A stretch of DNA of 64,000 nucleotides. Source: Pinus tabuliformis. Taxonomy: Eukaryota; Streptophyta; Pinopsida; Pinales; Pinaceae. The stretch spans positions 1,676,560,667 to 1,676,624,666 of the forward strand of contig CM062818.1 of assembly GCA_031772625.1 (NCBI GenBank), given 5' to 3'. The notes under the pieces were generated by a model. The model was not told the origin of the DNA, ran no database searches, and worked only from the letters and a program-made list of their open reading frames with translations. Shown here piece by piece: positions 33,600 through 46,639 of this stretch; position 1 is the first letter of the stretch; every line of letters begins with the position of its first letter. The translations under genes and the position numbers were made by a program.

Positions 33600-34430
33600 C
33601 TATTTGATTCATGGACTATCAATGTGTAGCTATGTTGAGTGAAATAATCTTTCACTAATGGAGAGCTTACTTAGCTTATAGACTTGGTGTATGGAAACCT
33701 GTATGTGAGGGCCACTTAAAGAATCCCCCTCTGGGCAACAACAAAAATGGAATTCTAAGGGAAAAAAATCATTTTTAACAATCTTAATAATAAGGATCTT
33801 GATATAATATTAGATTTAACTTATGCAGAAGGAATCTAGGATAGATTACAAATCATGCATGGAGAGGCTAGGAGAAATAGTGCAAAGAAAGAAAACAAAA
33901 AGTGGAAGGAGAAAAAAACCATGTTAGAAGGAAAGTGTTCAATTAAATTAAACATCTATATGTGTGAATGTACGTGACCTTCATGAAGAAAAGAAAGATA
34001 AAAATGAAGATAGGATTGACTTATCTTTTTCTAGAATAGAAATATTGAAGAATGAAAACAAAGATCTGAAGAACCTAGTGCAGATATGTGATGAAAGAGA
34101 GAATGAGCACAATGAGGAAATTAACAAGTTGAAGACACAACTTGAAGAAGCAAGGAGAATAAAATAGGTGATGAGGGGTAAATTCAAGGAGAGAGACCTA
34201 CACTATAAAAGGTTAGAGGTTGAGGCTAATTCAACTAGAAGAGAGTTATATGAAAAGAATAGGTTGTGTAAGCAACTAGAAGAGGAGGTTGTCTCTATGA
34301 AAAACTCAGAAAAGTGGAGTAGATCAAAGGAAACAATAAAGGATAATCATGAAGCACTAAAAATACTGACAAAAGAAGAAGCCAACAGTAACATGTCTTG
34401 TAAAGAAACAAATAAAAACAAGCAGTGAAA
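33600..34430 (+). pseudogene. copia-type gag remnant with coiled coil
   Basis: The first part (LNNKDLDIILDLTYAEG) fits the UBN2-like Gag of plant copia elements. Two long charged helical stretches follow: SRIEILKNENKDLKNLVQIC with HNEEINKLKTQLEEARR (33,964-34,167), and LEVEANSTRRELYEKNRLCK with QLEEEVVSMKNSEK (34,168-34,428). This heptad-rich coiled coil is typical of SIRE-like copia Gag tails. Broken. Confidence 0.65.
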
Positions 34431-36600
34431 AAATTATTTTCATGATTAAGATTTAGATTGTGATGATCAACATTGAAAAGGGTAGCAACCAGAAGTAAGA
34501 CAAACACAAGTAGAAAATGGAGGGAGGACATTCACATGAAAATGAAATTGAGAATTATGGTTTCTCATCCTCTCCTCATCCCTTTTCATTATTTCTTATG
34601 AAATCTTCTTCAGATTCTAAAGTCTTAATCCAAGTCAATAATACAGATTGGATGTTGCTAACTATAGGCTACCCTACTAATGGAGGAGTTATCTCTACTT
34701 GATTTTAGCTCTTTCTACAAGGCTTAAGAAGATTGTATCCCTTTGCAACAACCATAACCTATCAAACATAGATTAGTGGAAGGAACTTAAATCTGCATCA
34801 AACATGGAAAAGAAAAAAAAAGCAGGTAGTTGTACTGGAAGAGGCCATACTGAAATTGAGTAGCAATGCATCAACTTTAGTCATGGAAAAAAGAAATGAA
34901 TTCAACTAGGACTAGTTATTTACCAAGATACAAATATATCCCTTCTTGAGGTTATCCATGCCCCTACTAGTTTTGAAATTTGTAAGGAAAGCTAAACAAG
35001 GATGTGAGAGAATAAAATTCAAAAGAGGGAAGAAAAAAATGCAACCAACAATAGAGATGAAGGATAGCTTCAATATTGAATGAACCAAAAGACTATCACA
35101 TTATAACCTTTTTCAGTAAAGCTACATGTAGAATCACAGAGGAAGAATGATTAACATGCTTTGCATATACCAACAGTAGACAAAAAGGCATGCTAGGAGA
35201 TAGTTTTAGGTTGACAAATATGTAGTGACTCACTAATCAATGAGCATGGGTTAAACAAGAACATTACAACATGTGGATAATATGGAATGAATTACGAGAT
35301 GCCTTATATAAATATTGGAGTTAAATTTTATATTATATATTGGTGTAGACTCATTTGGATCAACCTTATTCATGATATCACTACTCGTGACACATTGCCA
35401 TTATTGCAATGGGATCATTATAGAGATGACATAAATGGTATTATTATAATACAAATTCTTGAATAAATAGTGTTGGAAAATAATGATAAATTCAATACAT
35501 GCTCCAACATTGATTACAGAGCCCCATCATAAAATAAAATACAATGTTCACATTCAATGGGGCATTACACATTGACTCGATACTGAATAGCCTTTGAATG
35601 GAGCCTTACCCCATTAATATGCTTGACCTATATCGTGTCTCGAAGTAGTATTAAATCTAGATGAATGGTGTTATTTGGTACGACTATCATTGGGTGAATA
35701 ATATAATGTGACACTGGATATTGACTATCAACCAACATTCACGGAAGAATGGAAGGATGTAAATTTATGGTTCAATTATTCAAAGATACTTATTAATGTT
35801 TAAAAGTGGTAATGTAACACATTTTTTAAAGTAGTGCATCCAATGTTGAAATCGAATGACTACCCTACAAAATATTATAGAGGTGTCCCCAGCATTGATT
35901 TCACATCTCAAGGGTGTGTGGAAGAGCTAATATGGTAATACAATGGCATTGCAGAATCATTGAGGAGTCTCTCATAATTGTTTTTAGGGTTGTGTGCCCT
36001 AACGGTCTTAGAGGTCAAGTAATTGGTACAATTGCAGGTAGTGTTAATGGTGCGGTAAATGTTAACTCATACTCGAGAGTTAATGAATTTTCATTCTCCA
36101 TTATAAGACAACTCTCACCATAAGACAACATTTATATAATGTGTTTTCTCCAAAGACAACACTTATACAATGCATTCATTCCATACAATGTGTTTATACA
36201 ATGCATTTATTCCAATGTGTGATGTTGTTGGTCATAACCTCCACATATTTTGCCGCACAAAATATGGGGACCCTCTATTTTAAGAATCACAAATCTCCCT
36301 TATTTACTAGTGTGTTTGTGAATTATGGCTTTTTTGATCTTTATTGCTTGGCCTTGGAACTTTCAATCATGCTGGTTTTGATCATGTTTTTGTACACCCT
36401 TAGTTATGACCATTATGATTGACATTTTTGGATTGTTCACAACTCTTCACTATAAGAGAAAGAGATGTGACACCTTTGGTTGCCACATCACCTCATATTT
36501 GACATTTGGCTTCAGTAAATGGCTTTTCCTCCAAATAACTTGACACATTGTGTCACATTCAATGATTTACCATATTGGTTACTTGTTTCAATCACATTCC
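34431..36600. other. unresolved internal sequence of the copia-type element
   Basis: No protein domain can be recognised on either strand. Short T/A-rich motifs such as TTATACAATGCATTTATTCC (36,160-36,215) echo sequence at 38,960-39,010. This may be decayed pol or inserted noncoding DNA; I cannot tell. Confidence 0.4.
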
Positions 36601-38900
36601 TTGACATACATTAACAAAAAAATGTAGCATGAGTTAATTTTCAATTACATTGTAAATACATTTTTATATATAAATTATATATCTTGTAAATAAATAAATA
36701 AATAAATATAATTTTTTAATTCTAATTTAATTTAATCATAAATAATATTATAAAATCATTAATAATATTAAATATATTTAAATATTTTTTTAACAAATAT
36801 ATTATACATATATTAAAATATGTATTACATATAATACAAAACTATAAAATGAAACATTTGTAAATACATATAAATATTTCTATATTTAAAGAATATTTAT
36901 ATTAAAAAACCTTTACATTATAAAAATATATATATATAATATAAATATGTAAATTTTAAATATTTTTTATTTTTTTATTTTATTTTAAATTAAAATTTTA
37001 ATTTGTGTTATTTAAAATAATTTTTTAATTATATATAAATTCAACATCATAAAAAATTCCTGCAACAAAACCTAAACCTAAATTAACCTAAATTATTAGC
37101 ACTAACACCAAGAGAACAGCCTCTGGCCAATCATGGTCAGCCCATCCGTTTTTTGGTCGCAATCTGAAGGTCGCCGATGACGCCTTTACAAGTTTGATTA
37201 TTGACCATATGGCGTAGTTAAGTTTCAAGTATCCAAACGAAGCGTTCGTCGGAAATCACTTTATCATTTCTAAGTAATCAACATTAATTGTGCATTTACA
37301 ATTTTATTGTTCAGTGGTCACTTTGTGACTACTTTGATTTCTTGTCAGGGAATTTTGATGTAAGAATTTGTGTTTAATAGTTTTCTTTTCAAACTTTATA
37401 CTTTTATGAGTTTGACAGTGAATTATTGCATTCTTTTATTCTGGAATTTGTATTTATTTCACTCATATATTTAGGTACAAAATTCTGTGCACTTTCAACT
37501 CTCTGATATATGAATGGAATCTAACTAATTCTTTTTCCTTTCACAACTAATGAATTTCTTGGCTTATAATTCTAACTCTACATTTACTTTACCACTACCA
37601 ACCAGGACTATTCCTCTGGTGGTGAGATTATTGAGAATTTTTGGAACTTTCCTAGAGTGACTAATGAGAACTTTTTCCTTTCCTCAACTATCTGCTAAAC
37701 ATCCCCTTTTCATTCCATGTAATTCTATTTTGTAGCTTGATCTTAGATCTTTATTTGCATCACTAAAATTGTAGCCAAAAAATAAATTGTAATTTTTGTA
37801 TATAAACTTATGTATAAATAATATTCAATATTAGTCACTTTTGTAATTATTTCTCAATTATAGAATTAAAATTAATCTTCAATTTAAATTTAGAAATAAC
37901 AGTTTTCTGTTACATAGGTTGACATTTGTGAATAACATTAGTCTAATTTAATATTGTATAAATATATTATAATACTAGATAAAATTATATATTAAAATAT
38001 GAACTAGATTAACTTCTAGACCTATTAGATTAACATTGTAATAATTATAGTGTAGTAACATTAATATGTTATTATTATTAAATTGTGTAGTATAGAAATA
38101 TACTTGCCTTAGATTACTTAGAAATAGTAATAACATAGTGTTGCCTACTTAATTAGATTTAGTACTAACATTAAGTTAAACAAATATATGGTATACTTAG
38201 TCTTTATAAGATATATATAAAAGAAGGAACCCTACATAAGATTAATAATTAAATAAAGTTAATTTAGATAATACAATAAAATAACAGTAGTATTGTATCA
38301 TATTGATATTCTAGGATTATAATATATTTATTATAAACTTTCATATTATTAGAGTAGGATATGTAATAATATTACCTTAGATTAAGATGGGATAGTATTT
38401 ATATAACATCTCTCAGCATAGTTTGGGTAGACATAACATATGAAATTTATACTAACTTAGATTAATGACTAATATAACCTTAGTATTAGAATTGCATTAA
38501 CATATATTTAATATGCTTTTACTTTAGGATTAACAACTAGTATCAACTTAACATAGTGTGATAGAGATAGCATTAACATTAGTTTAACTTATTAGAGTTA
38601 AGTTTGAATAATTCATAGCTTAGATTAGGATAAACTTTAGGTTAACCCTAGGTGTGGTTTAGTTGAGGCATTAATCAACCTAAGGATTTACTTCTTTACA
38701 AGAGTTCCGCAAGAAGGTCAATCTTATATTTCTCTTCCTTTAATAAATAGAAACAATATAAGGTAGTAGATACAGAGAGAAGGTAAGGTACCTAGTTTAA
38801 CCAGTTGGAATCACCATTCTAAACTAAAAAGGAGCTTCTTTAAGTTAGACAAGGTGGTCTCCCTTATAATTTTGAATGGTCATTTTGGGCCATGGACATG
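36600..38900. other. AT-rich noncoding stretch
   Basis: 36,650-37,060 is almost pure A/T with ATATAA and AAATAT runs. 37,080-37,300 is less AT-rich (CCTCTGGCCAATCATGGTCA, then TGGTCGCAATCTGAAGGTCG). After that comes about 1.5 kb of AT-rich sequence with recurrent TTAGATTAA and TAACATTA words. I see no gene, no terminal repeats and no tRNA-like region. Confidence 0.4.
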
Positions 38901-38929
38901 TGGCCACAACATTCCACGTGTTAATATGC

Positions 38930-39330
38930 AGTGTTACATTTGCAATGCTTTTATTCTAATGGGTTTATTCCATAAAATGTGTTTATTCTAATGCATTTAT
39001 ACAATAAGTTAATATGCAAAGTTACTAATATGGCTACAACATTCCATCAAGCATTAATATGCATCATTAATGGAATTTGTTCAATATGAAATGTCTCATT
39101 AGCCATATGCACCCTGAATATGCACAGTTCCATTCACCGTATTCACAAATGATATGAAGTATTCCATTCACCATATGCAACATTCCATTTAGCATTAATA
39201 TGCAAAGTTAATGGACAAGTTTAAATATGAAACATTAATATGTAACATTACATTCACCATATGCAAAATTGGTATGCAACATTCCAATCACCATATGCAT
39301 AGTTCCATTCAATAATTTTATCATGTCCTT
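38930..39330. repeat. degenerate array of ATATGCAACATTCCATTCACC words
   Basis: Variants of CATATGCAACATTCCATT and TTAATATGCA recur at irregular spacing about ten times, for example near 39,053, 39,104, 39,170, 39,201, 39,258 and 39,291. It looks like an old tandem repeat scrambled by small changes. Confidence 0.55.
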
Positions 39331-39740
39331 TCAAACTACTGTGTCCAATAAAATCCAATGGCATTTTATATGCAACTTACACACATTAAACTTCATTGAT
39401 ATTAACTCCAACATCTATTGGCATATCAACTCCACGGTTCAACTCCATCATCTACTTCCAACATTCTCATGTTAAACTTCAATGTTATTATTATCTTGGC
39501 ATTATTATTATTTTGGCTAATGGTTCAATGTTCATATGGTTCAAGAGTACATATTTTGACCAAGGCCCAAATTTGATTTCATTATTGCGCAGTCTAAGAA
39601 GTTTATGAGAAAAGGGTTCTCCTTGGAGATTCTGATTTCAATCATTAGAAACCATCATCTTCTCTTAAACACTTGGGAGGATGAGAAGAGGAAAGCTAAT
39701 ATTTTCCATTGAATGATGCATCTACGAGGAGCTAAAGTAA

Positions 39741-39854
39741 GTTTGAAGCTGTTGTGAAAGTTTGAAGTTGTTGTGAAAGTTTGAAGCTACTAAGAAAGTT
39801 GGAGTCTGTTGAAAAACTTGGAAACTACTAGGAATGTTGGGGTTTGCTGTGCAA
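39741..39854. repeat. 19-bp tandem repeat, about six units
   Basis: Units of GTTTGAAGCTGTTGTGAAA start at 39,741, 39,760 and 39,779, with weaker units at 39,798, 39,817 and 39,836. The open frame read through it on the minus strand is a by-product. Confidence 0.8.
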
Positions 39855-41108
39855 CTCGAACCCACTGTGCATCTAAAGATATTATAAAGTAGGTTGCAAC
39901 ATATTGCTAGATTGGCATTGACATTGGCACATAACATTGATATCATATATGTCAACATGGATATAATTTTAAAATTAAATGTTTAATTCTACAATGATAT
40001 ATGTAGAGATATATTCAATTTTGGAGAATGCTCCAACCATGTATCAGTTTGCAAATTGAAAATTATTTTTGGTGGCCACATTCCAAATCATAGCTAAGCA
40101 AGCTACAATTAATTTCAATGAAATTCCTCCATGCGTGATTCCTTCATGTGAAAAGACATGGATAACCCTCAAATGTGTGGATAAACTTCATCTTGGAGAG
40201 CGTCTTTCAGAGAAGCATTCATTTTTTTTTTTCATGGACAAATAATATTATGGCAAGCTATATAAATTTATTATAAGCCAACTTTATATATGTGCCTTTG
40301 TAGCAGTATTCAATATTTTTGTATGCATATTATCCTTTCCAATTGTAGTCAACATTATATATGTGCCTTTGAAACTGCTCTAAACCCTCCCCATCTAATA
40401 TATATAATTCTTCTCTAATATCTAAGATTAATAAACTCATGATGATCTCATGATAATTTGTGTGTTATTTGGGATGAGAATTTTATTTGCAATGAGATTT
40501 TTTTGTCATGACCTTGAAAGAGTGTAAAATTCAGGGAAGACTTATTCATACATGTCCATCCTCAAATGAGTCCATATACTTGGTGGTATATGCATTGCAA
40601 TACATGCTTCACATATTTAATGTCTCATATATTTAATGTTTTGTGTGTTCATATTCTCTCACAACAATGCACTTATTATTTGGAAAATATCATATGGAGC
40701 TTATTGTTTATATTCATGCAATTGCAATGCCTTATAAAGTGTTCTAAAAAAAATGTTCTTCATTGCTCTTAAATCCTAGGACATTTTCAAATATATTTGA
40801 GGTAGTACTCAGTATGCCATGTGGAGCAACATTCATTCTGGAGTAGTGTCCAATCTAGAGTAGCCCTAATTGATTTGGAGTGGCCTTCATTCATTGAGTG
40901 TGTCAATATTGTTTATGTAGGAAAACATATTGTAAATGGTAGAAAATTAGTGCATTGGTGACAAACCATGGCTATTGGAGGGCTAAAACACATATTCAAC
41001 CTCATTTCCATCCATGTCAAAGGGGGAGGTAAGATGAGGTTATGAGAAGTAATGAGAAATATCTTTTTAGGACAAAAGGGGGAAGAATAATGTGTTGCCA
41101 TCAATGCC
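39855..41108. other. 3' internal part of the copia-type element
   Basis: No gene recognised. Close to the LTR, CCATGTCAAAGGGGGAGGTA (about 41,014) resembles the true polypurine-tract region CAATGCCAAAGGGGGAGAT (41,102-41,120), as if that stretch had been duplicated about 90 bp apart. Confidence 0.4.
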
Positions 41109-41120
41109 AAAGGGGGAGAT
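41109..41120 (+). promoter_or_regulatory. polypurine tract of the copia-type element
   Basis: AAAGGGGGAGAT directly before the LTR start TGATGGAATT. This is the classical copia form. Confidence 0.85.
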
Positions 41121-42496
41121 TGATGGAATTATTTTCATTTATGGAAAAAGAGCATGAGGAGAATCAAGGTATGTAGGAGTAGTAGCAAGGAAAATAAGGA
41201 AAAATAGTAACAACACAAAGGAGAAAAGGAACATCAAAGGAAAAGGAGAGAAACAAGTCAAAGGAGAAACAAGAGCAGCAAGGTATGCAAGAGTAACAGT
41301 AAGGAAAAGAATGAAAAAGAGAAGAAATACAAAGGATAAAAGGATAAGCAAAGGAAAAGGATACCAACAAGGAAAAGACTCAAATAACATGCAAGGTATT
41401 GACAAAGGAACAATGTTTGAAGCAAGGCATGCTTGATATGCAGGAACAAGAGCAAGGGTGATGGAAAATTATTAAGAGAATGTTTCTACAGAAAAGAAAA
41501 GCATGATTATTTTTATGATTCACGGCAAAGGAAAGACTCCATGACAAAAAAGGAAATACAAATACATGATGCAAGGCAAAGGAAAAGACATGTACAAATA
41601 TTGTGATGTAGGGACATTTGGATATGAATGCAAGATTGTATTATTTGGTGCTGTTTATTTATTTTATTAACTTGAAGAGTATGAATTCTTGACATTTGTA
41701 TATGATTAAATTTATTTTATATATTTTAATTTTGAAGACTTTAAGCAGTTTTGGAATTGAAGGGACACCTTTGGAATGCAAAGGGAAAAGTTTTGTCATT
41801 TCATATTAGTAGGAGTGGAACATGAAAAACCATCAACATTCATTTATAAATCTGTGAGGGAGCTGGAAAATGGGTAATATTTTATTGAAGGGTTACACAT
41901 TAGTTACGTGGCACATATGAACCTTATGTGAAGTAGATTTGAAGGGACGAAGATGCATAAATGAAGACAAAGATACCAATAATTTATGACCAAATAAACC
42001 AACACACTTTTGTTTCTTCTTTGCATCACTGGATCATATTCTCCTTTTAACTAGTTTCCTATAAACTTTAAGTTGGATCATGTTGAGGTAGTAGCTTCAT
42101 GTGGATTGTAACCTACATAAAACATATGGGAGTTGGAGTTTCCTTGCACTGTGCACCTTGCAATAAATTGAGGTAGCAACCTTCTGTAGGTTGGACCCTA
42201 TAGAAAATAAGATGTAATGAGGAGTAGGGGCTTGAATTTGCATCACAACAATAATACAATCATGTTTTTCTCCCTTTATGGGTTTCCTCATATATCTCGT
42301 GTCAATATGTGTTTTTATAATGTGTTAATGTTATGTTTTGGTTGCTTATTACTTGTAGTTCACATATTCAATATGTTTGCCATTATTTGTCAAGTTGCTC
42401 ATGTAATGTTTCAATTAATCATTTTAATGAAAAGAAATTTAATATGCACGAATATACTAAACGCGTGTCCCCCATCTTAGTTTAGACAAGTTTTCA
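41121..42496 (+). repeat. 3' LTR of the copia-type element
   Basis: Aligns along its length with 32,128-33,543, with many substitutions and small length changes. The same purine-rich first third and the same end (TTAGTTTA, then GTTTTCA) are visible. Confidence 0.85.
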
Positions 42497-43254
42497 TTAA
42501 TGATGGCCTATCTTAGAGAATTTTTTGATGAATCTCCTAGAATAGCCTACCAATCCCTTCCATGATTTGAGCCCATTCACATTTTTGAATTTTAGCCATT
42601 CCTTGATGGCCTTAATATTTTTAGGATCAACTAATATCCCCTCGTTGGACATAATTTGCCCCAAAAAACTATCTATGATTGGAAGAAATCACTCTTTATG
42701 ATATTTGCATAAATCTTCATTCTATTAGTAACTATAGTACTATAGGTGATTTTCATGTTCATGCTATTCTTCTGTCCTGGAGTACACCAATATGTCATCA
42801 ACAAACAAAATCACAAACTTGTCCAAGTAAGGATGCAACACACCACTAAACACATGAAAGTTGTGGGGGCATTAGTAAGCCCAAAGGGTACCACTACAAA
42901 CTTGTAGTTCCCATATCTTGTCTATAAAGGAGTTTTATCCATATCCTCCTCTTTGATGCACAATTGATGACGTCCTGATGTCAAATCAATCTTGGAGAAC
43001 ATTTTTGTTCCCCTCTGCTAGTCAAAGATAACATCAATCTATGGAAACAAATACTTGTTATTGATGGTCATTTTATTTAATTACATATAGTTAATATAGA
43101 GTTTGAGTGTATCCTCATTTTTCTTCATAATAAATACTAGATCTCCCCACCATGAAACACTTGGCCACATATAATTTGTATCAATCATCTCCTGAAGCTA
43201 CATTTTTAAGTCAACTAGCTCAAATGAACTCATTAGATATTGTGCCTTGGAAGT

Positions 43255-43380
43255 TGGTTTTTTCTAGGCATCAACTCAATAGAGAAATCAACTTGTTTGT
43301 AAGGAAGTAATGAAAGTTGGTTTGCTCTAAGAATCAACTCAATAGAGAAATCAACTTCTTTGTAAGGAAGTAATTCCAAA
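43255..43380. repeat. 63-bp tandem duplication in the gypsy remnant
   Basis: A unit containing ATCAACTCAATAGAGAAATC occurs at 43,255-43,317 and 43,318-43,380 with a few differences. It doubles the PYKEVDFSIEL-type segment. Confidence 0.9.
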
Positions 43381-43900
43381 ATTCCAGCTAAAAACACTTC
43401 TCTATATTTTTGCAACAAGAGATACTTCCTAACCACTTGAGCTACCTCTTCTCTAGCCTGTCATGAGCTTCAAAATTTTTATAACAAATATTTTGCATTT
43501 TTTTTTGCAAATATGCTTGGCCACCCTGCTTTCCACCCACCTAACTAATCTTGGATTTCACTTTCACTGTAAAATCCTCCTTTTTTTCCAACATCATTCG
43601 GGCATTAAATTACCTTTTCAAGATAATGAAATTTGGTTCTATATGTGTACAACTATTCCGCCCAATAAAAATTTATAAGCACACAATGAAAGCAAATTTG
43701 AATGTGTTATTTTTGGCCTCTCTTAGCTCAAGTGAGCACGCTTTAAACCAATAATTGATTTTTATCTTTTTCTCAGTTTCTAATTCGAATCACCATGACT
43801 CTATTTGTGGTTCCTTGGTAAATTTACATGTGTCTACCAGCTGCACACTAATATAATTGTACTTAAAACCGAGATCAACTAAAATGGAAATAGCTTGGTT

Positions 43901-44034
43901 ACACTACTTTCCTTCCAATCTCAATTATAGATGCCTAGTGGTCTTCCTTCTAATTGCTCACAATTACACACTACTTTCCTTCCAATCTCAATTATAGATG
44001 CCTAGTGGTCTTCCTTCTAATTGCTCACAATTAC
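43901..44034. repeat. perfect 67-bp tandem duplication
   Basis: The unit beginning ACACTACTTTCCTTCCAATC is present twice without a difference (43,901-43,967 and 43,968-44,034), inside an otherwise decayed element. It must be a recent local event. Confidence 0.95.
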
Positions 44035-44170
44035 ATAGATTCTAGGTATACTCCAGGATAAGTAAGTTTTTTACCTACATTTTTATACTATCGGAAAACT
44101 CTTTTCCAGTGGTCTCATCCACACGTGCAACAACAAAATGACTCTTTACCCTCAAACTTGAATCCAATAA

Positions 44171-46639
44171 GGGAAATAATGTTATATATATAGATAGATA
44201 TATATGGTTTAGTTAGTGGAGTAATTTAAAGTTTCTTTAATGAATAGAGTATTTTATTTTATCACACCACATTTTCTATTGTATCCTCAAATCATTCTAT
44301 GTTAATTTATTATCAATGTTTTACATTTAGATTTTTTAATTTTAATTTTCGTATTTTACTTATTGTTATTGATTATAAAGTGAGGATGATAAATTATTAA
44401 TAATATAAAGGTGAATTTGAAATTTTTCTAACAATAATAAGAAAGTGGGTGCATGAAAGTCCCTTGATTGTGGGACCATATAATCAATGCATGAGAGACC
44501 CTTGGTTTTGGCACTAACAAATTGGTTAGTGAAAGCCCCTTGGTTTTCATAAATTGGACCTATCTCTTATTAACAATTAGAGTGCTAAAGCATATTGAGG
44601 TGTACAAACTCTACCTCCCTTTTGGATTAGAACTTATGAGGCTATAAATGAGCATAATGAGTGGACAAGTTAGAAATACTTCAACATAGGTTATTGATGG
44701 GTGTTGATTGTTTGAGAGCCAATGAGTTATATTTTCCAAATTATTTACAAAAGTGAATTAATAGACAAGAGAATGGGAATAAATTATTATCTAGAAAGGG
44801 AAAGAAGGGTAACACCTTTCTTATGTTTTTTGGGGTAGTGGAAGGGAGTGTCATGGCTCCTTTATCACTAGATGATATGCCTATAATGCTATATAATGAA
44901 TGGATCAACTTTACCATCCTATAAATGACCTGCTTCAATTGAGTTTGGGAAACAGTTCAAGAGTCACCCTCTTAAATGTGTGGTGTTCCAACTTGAATGA
45001 GCTCTCTTGCACATGTATCTATGCAACTTTTATTTTAGTTATCCTTTATAAACATTATTATGATCTCATCTCACACTAATTCTCCCCAAATTTTTTAGAT
45101 GCTTCAACCATGGTATGTCAACTACTACCTGGTACATGTTAGTTTGGATATGAAATTGCATATGGCACACTATATTTTCACATACATGGTAGTGATTTAT
45201 CTTGTTCACTTTAGTTTCTCTAGTGTGGTTTCATGTATGACTTTATTGGTTTCATGTGTGCTTTAGATGTGGTGGGTATTCTATGTAATATAATAATGTA
45301 TAATAAGAATCTATATTTGTACCTTTTGTTTCTTAGAAGAACCTACGGTGGGTCATAGTTTTTTTCTAGGTGTTGTCACTTAAAGAGTCATGTTATACTA
45401 TTAGGGAACTATGTAGAACATAAAATAATTCATATCCCAAAAATGTGCAATAATTTCCATCTTTCTTTTTCACTTCTATTCTATATCACATTTTTCATGG
45501 AATTATTAACTCATCATGAGTCATCCATCTAGATCCTAAAAAAGGTAATGAAGACCCATGTGTAGGATCCTTGAAAGTCAAAAATAAAATTTGCTTGAGG
45601 TAGTGGCATTTATGAATAAGCTAAAAGCCCCAAAATAATAATGTGATAGCTATGTTAGTTCACTAAAAACCCCTAACCACTAGTCATATGACTACTAATG
45701 CATACTCAATGAAATAAAGACAAACAAATCAAATGCTACTTCAAGTTAAAGAAATAAAAAAAATAGAAAGTAAATTGGGGTAGTAAAAAAAAGTGGCAAT
45801 TGAGAACTCTAATTCTAATGCACCCTCATGAAGGTCATCATGGATTTAAATTAAGGTCCATAGATATTGAAATCTATCCAAAGAAGACCTACACATTATA
45901 TGACTATGAAATTTTATCCATGAAGTTCCGCCTTCCACTTCAATGAACTATCTATTACATTTAACTAATAGTGGTTTAACTTAGCCTAAAGTGTAAAATT
46001 TAAATGTTTATTGAGAATATGGAATAAGGAACTTGTATGGTTACTATATAATAAAACATATATCAAGGAATGACTAACTACTATAGATGTGTTCCTTGCA
46101 TTAGTATACATGTACATGCATTGGAGGTGGTATCAATGCCATAGGATCTATGTATCATTCTTTAAGATTATGTACTTTTTTTGGGATTTGTGAAACCAAA
46201 TTGGTATATGATGGCCCCTTGTTTATGGGACATTGTACTCACCTCTTCGTAGCAATTTAACTACCAAAGTCTATGGAGGTGCACATAGTCTACATACCAC
46301 TAGATTATACCATGTGAGTTTATAAATGACTATTAAGCATTGGGAATGTTAAAAATACTCCGACATAAGATTTTGATGGGTGTTGATTATTTGAGAGACA
46401 ATTTATATTTTTCAAATTATTCCCAAAATTGAATAAATACATTGTGATTTTCAAAGAGCACAAAAATGGATTAATATCCTTAAAAGAAAAGTAATAGAGG
46501 AAGGGTAAGATCTTTCTTGTTTTGTGTATGGTAGTCTAAGGCAACACCATGGCTCTTTCATTGCTATATAATATGATTATAATGATATACCCAGTAACTA
46601 GATTAGCTAAGCCATCATAAAAATGGGTTGGTTCAAGGG
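44171..46639. other. unclassified sequence flanked by a diverged direct repeat
   Basis: 44,455-44,945 and 46,185-46,639 align as direct repeats with perhaps 25-30% differences. Shared words include GATGGGTGTTGATT, TTTGAGAG and ATGGCTC-TTTC. The right copy stops exactly at the Tat-like LTR. Between them is AT-rich sequence with no recognisable domain. It could be an old small LTR-type or TRIM-like element, but I see no primer site or tract to confirm it. Confidence 0.45.

Larger units (their letters stand above)
32128..42496 (+). mobile_element. old copia-type LTR element, 10.4 kb
   Basis: Two direct repeats of about 1.4 kb (32,128-33,543 and 41,121-42,496) begin TGATG and end TTTTCA. An initiator-Met primer-site-like sequence follows the left one, and a polypurine tract (AAAGGGGGAGAT) precedes the right one. 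Flanks TTACT and TTAAT agree at four of five bases. The insertion falls inside a gypsy pol. Gag sequence with a coiled coil is recognisable, but pol is not. By eye the LTRs differ at about a quarter of positions, so it is old and heavily broken. Confidence 0.8.
42497..44170 (-). pseudogene. RT and upstream pol remnant of the second gypsy element
   Basis: The minus strand encodes RT blocks: FSKIDLTSGRHQLCIKEEDM, then [20 protein letters not shown], then [12 protein letters not shown], which keeps an intact VDD of the catalytic motif. The thumb (YSRRFIKKFSKI) follows. The upstream part has LLPYKEVDFSIEL, the segment preceding RT in chromoviruses, and protease-side sequence to about 44,170. This is the same element as 31,761-32,127. 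Many breaks. Confidence 0.8.

Noticed and set aside
36650-37060. Matrix-attachment or centromeric-type AT satellite
   Set aside because: No regular period is visible; AT richness alone does not support either.
37080-37300. Possible promoter or 5' end of a host gene (CCAAT-like word, lower AT content)
   Set aside because: No coding sequence, convincing splice signals or TATA arrangement follows. Left as unresolved noncoding DNA.
42497-42504. Perfect target duplication for the copia-type element
   Set aside because: Left flank TTACT and right flank TTAAT agree at only four of five bases, and the LTR end is ambiguous by three bases. Reported as approximate.
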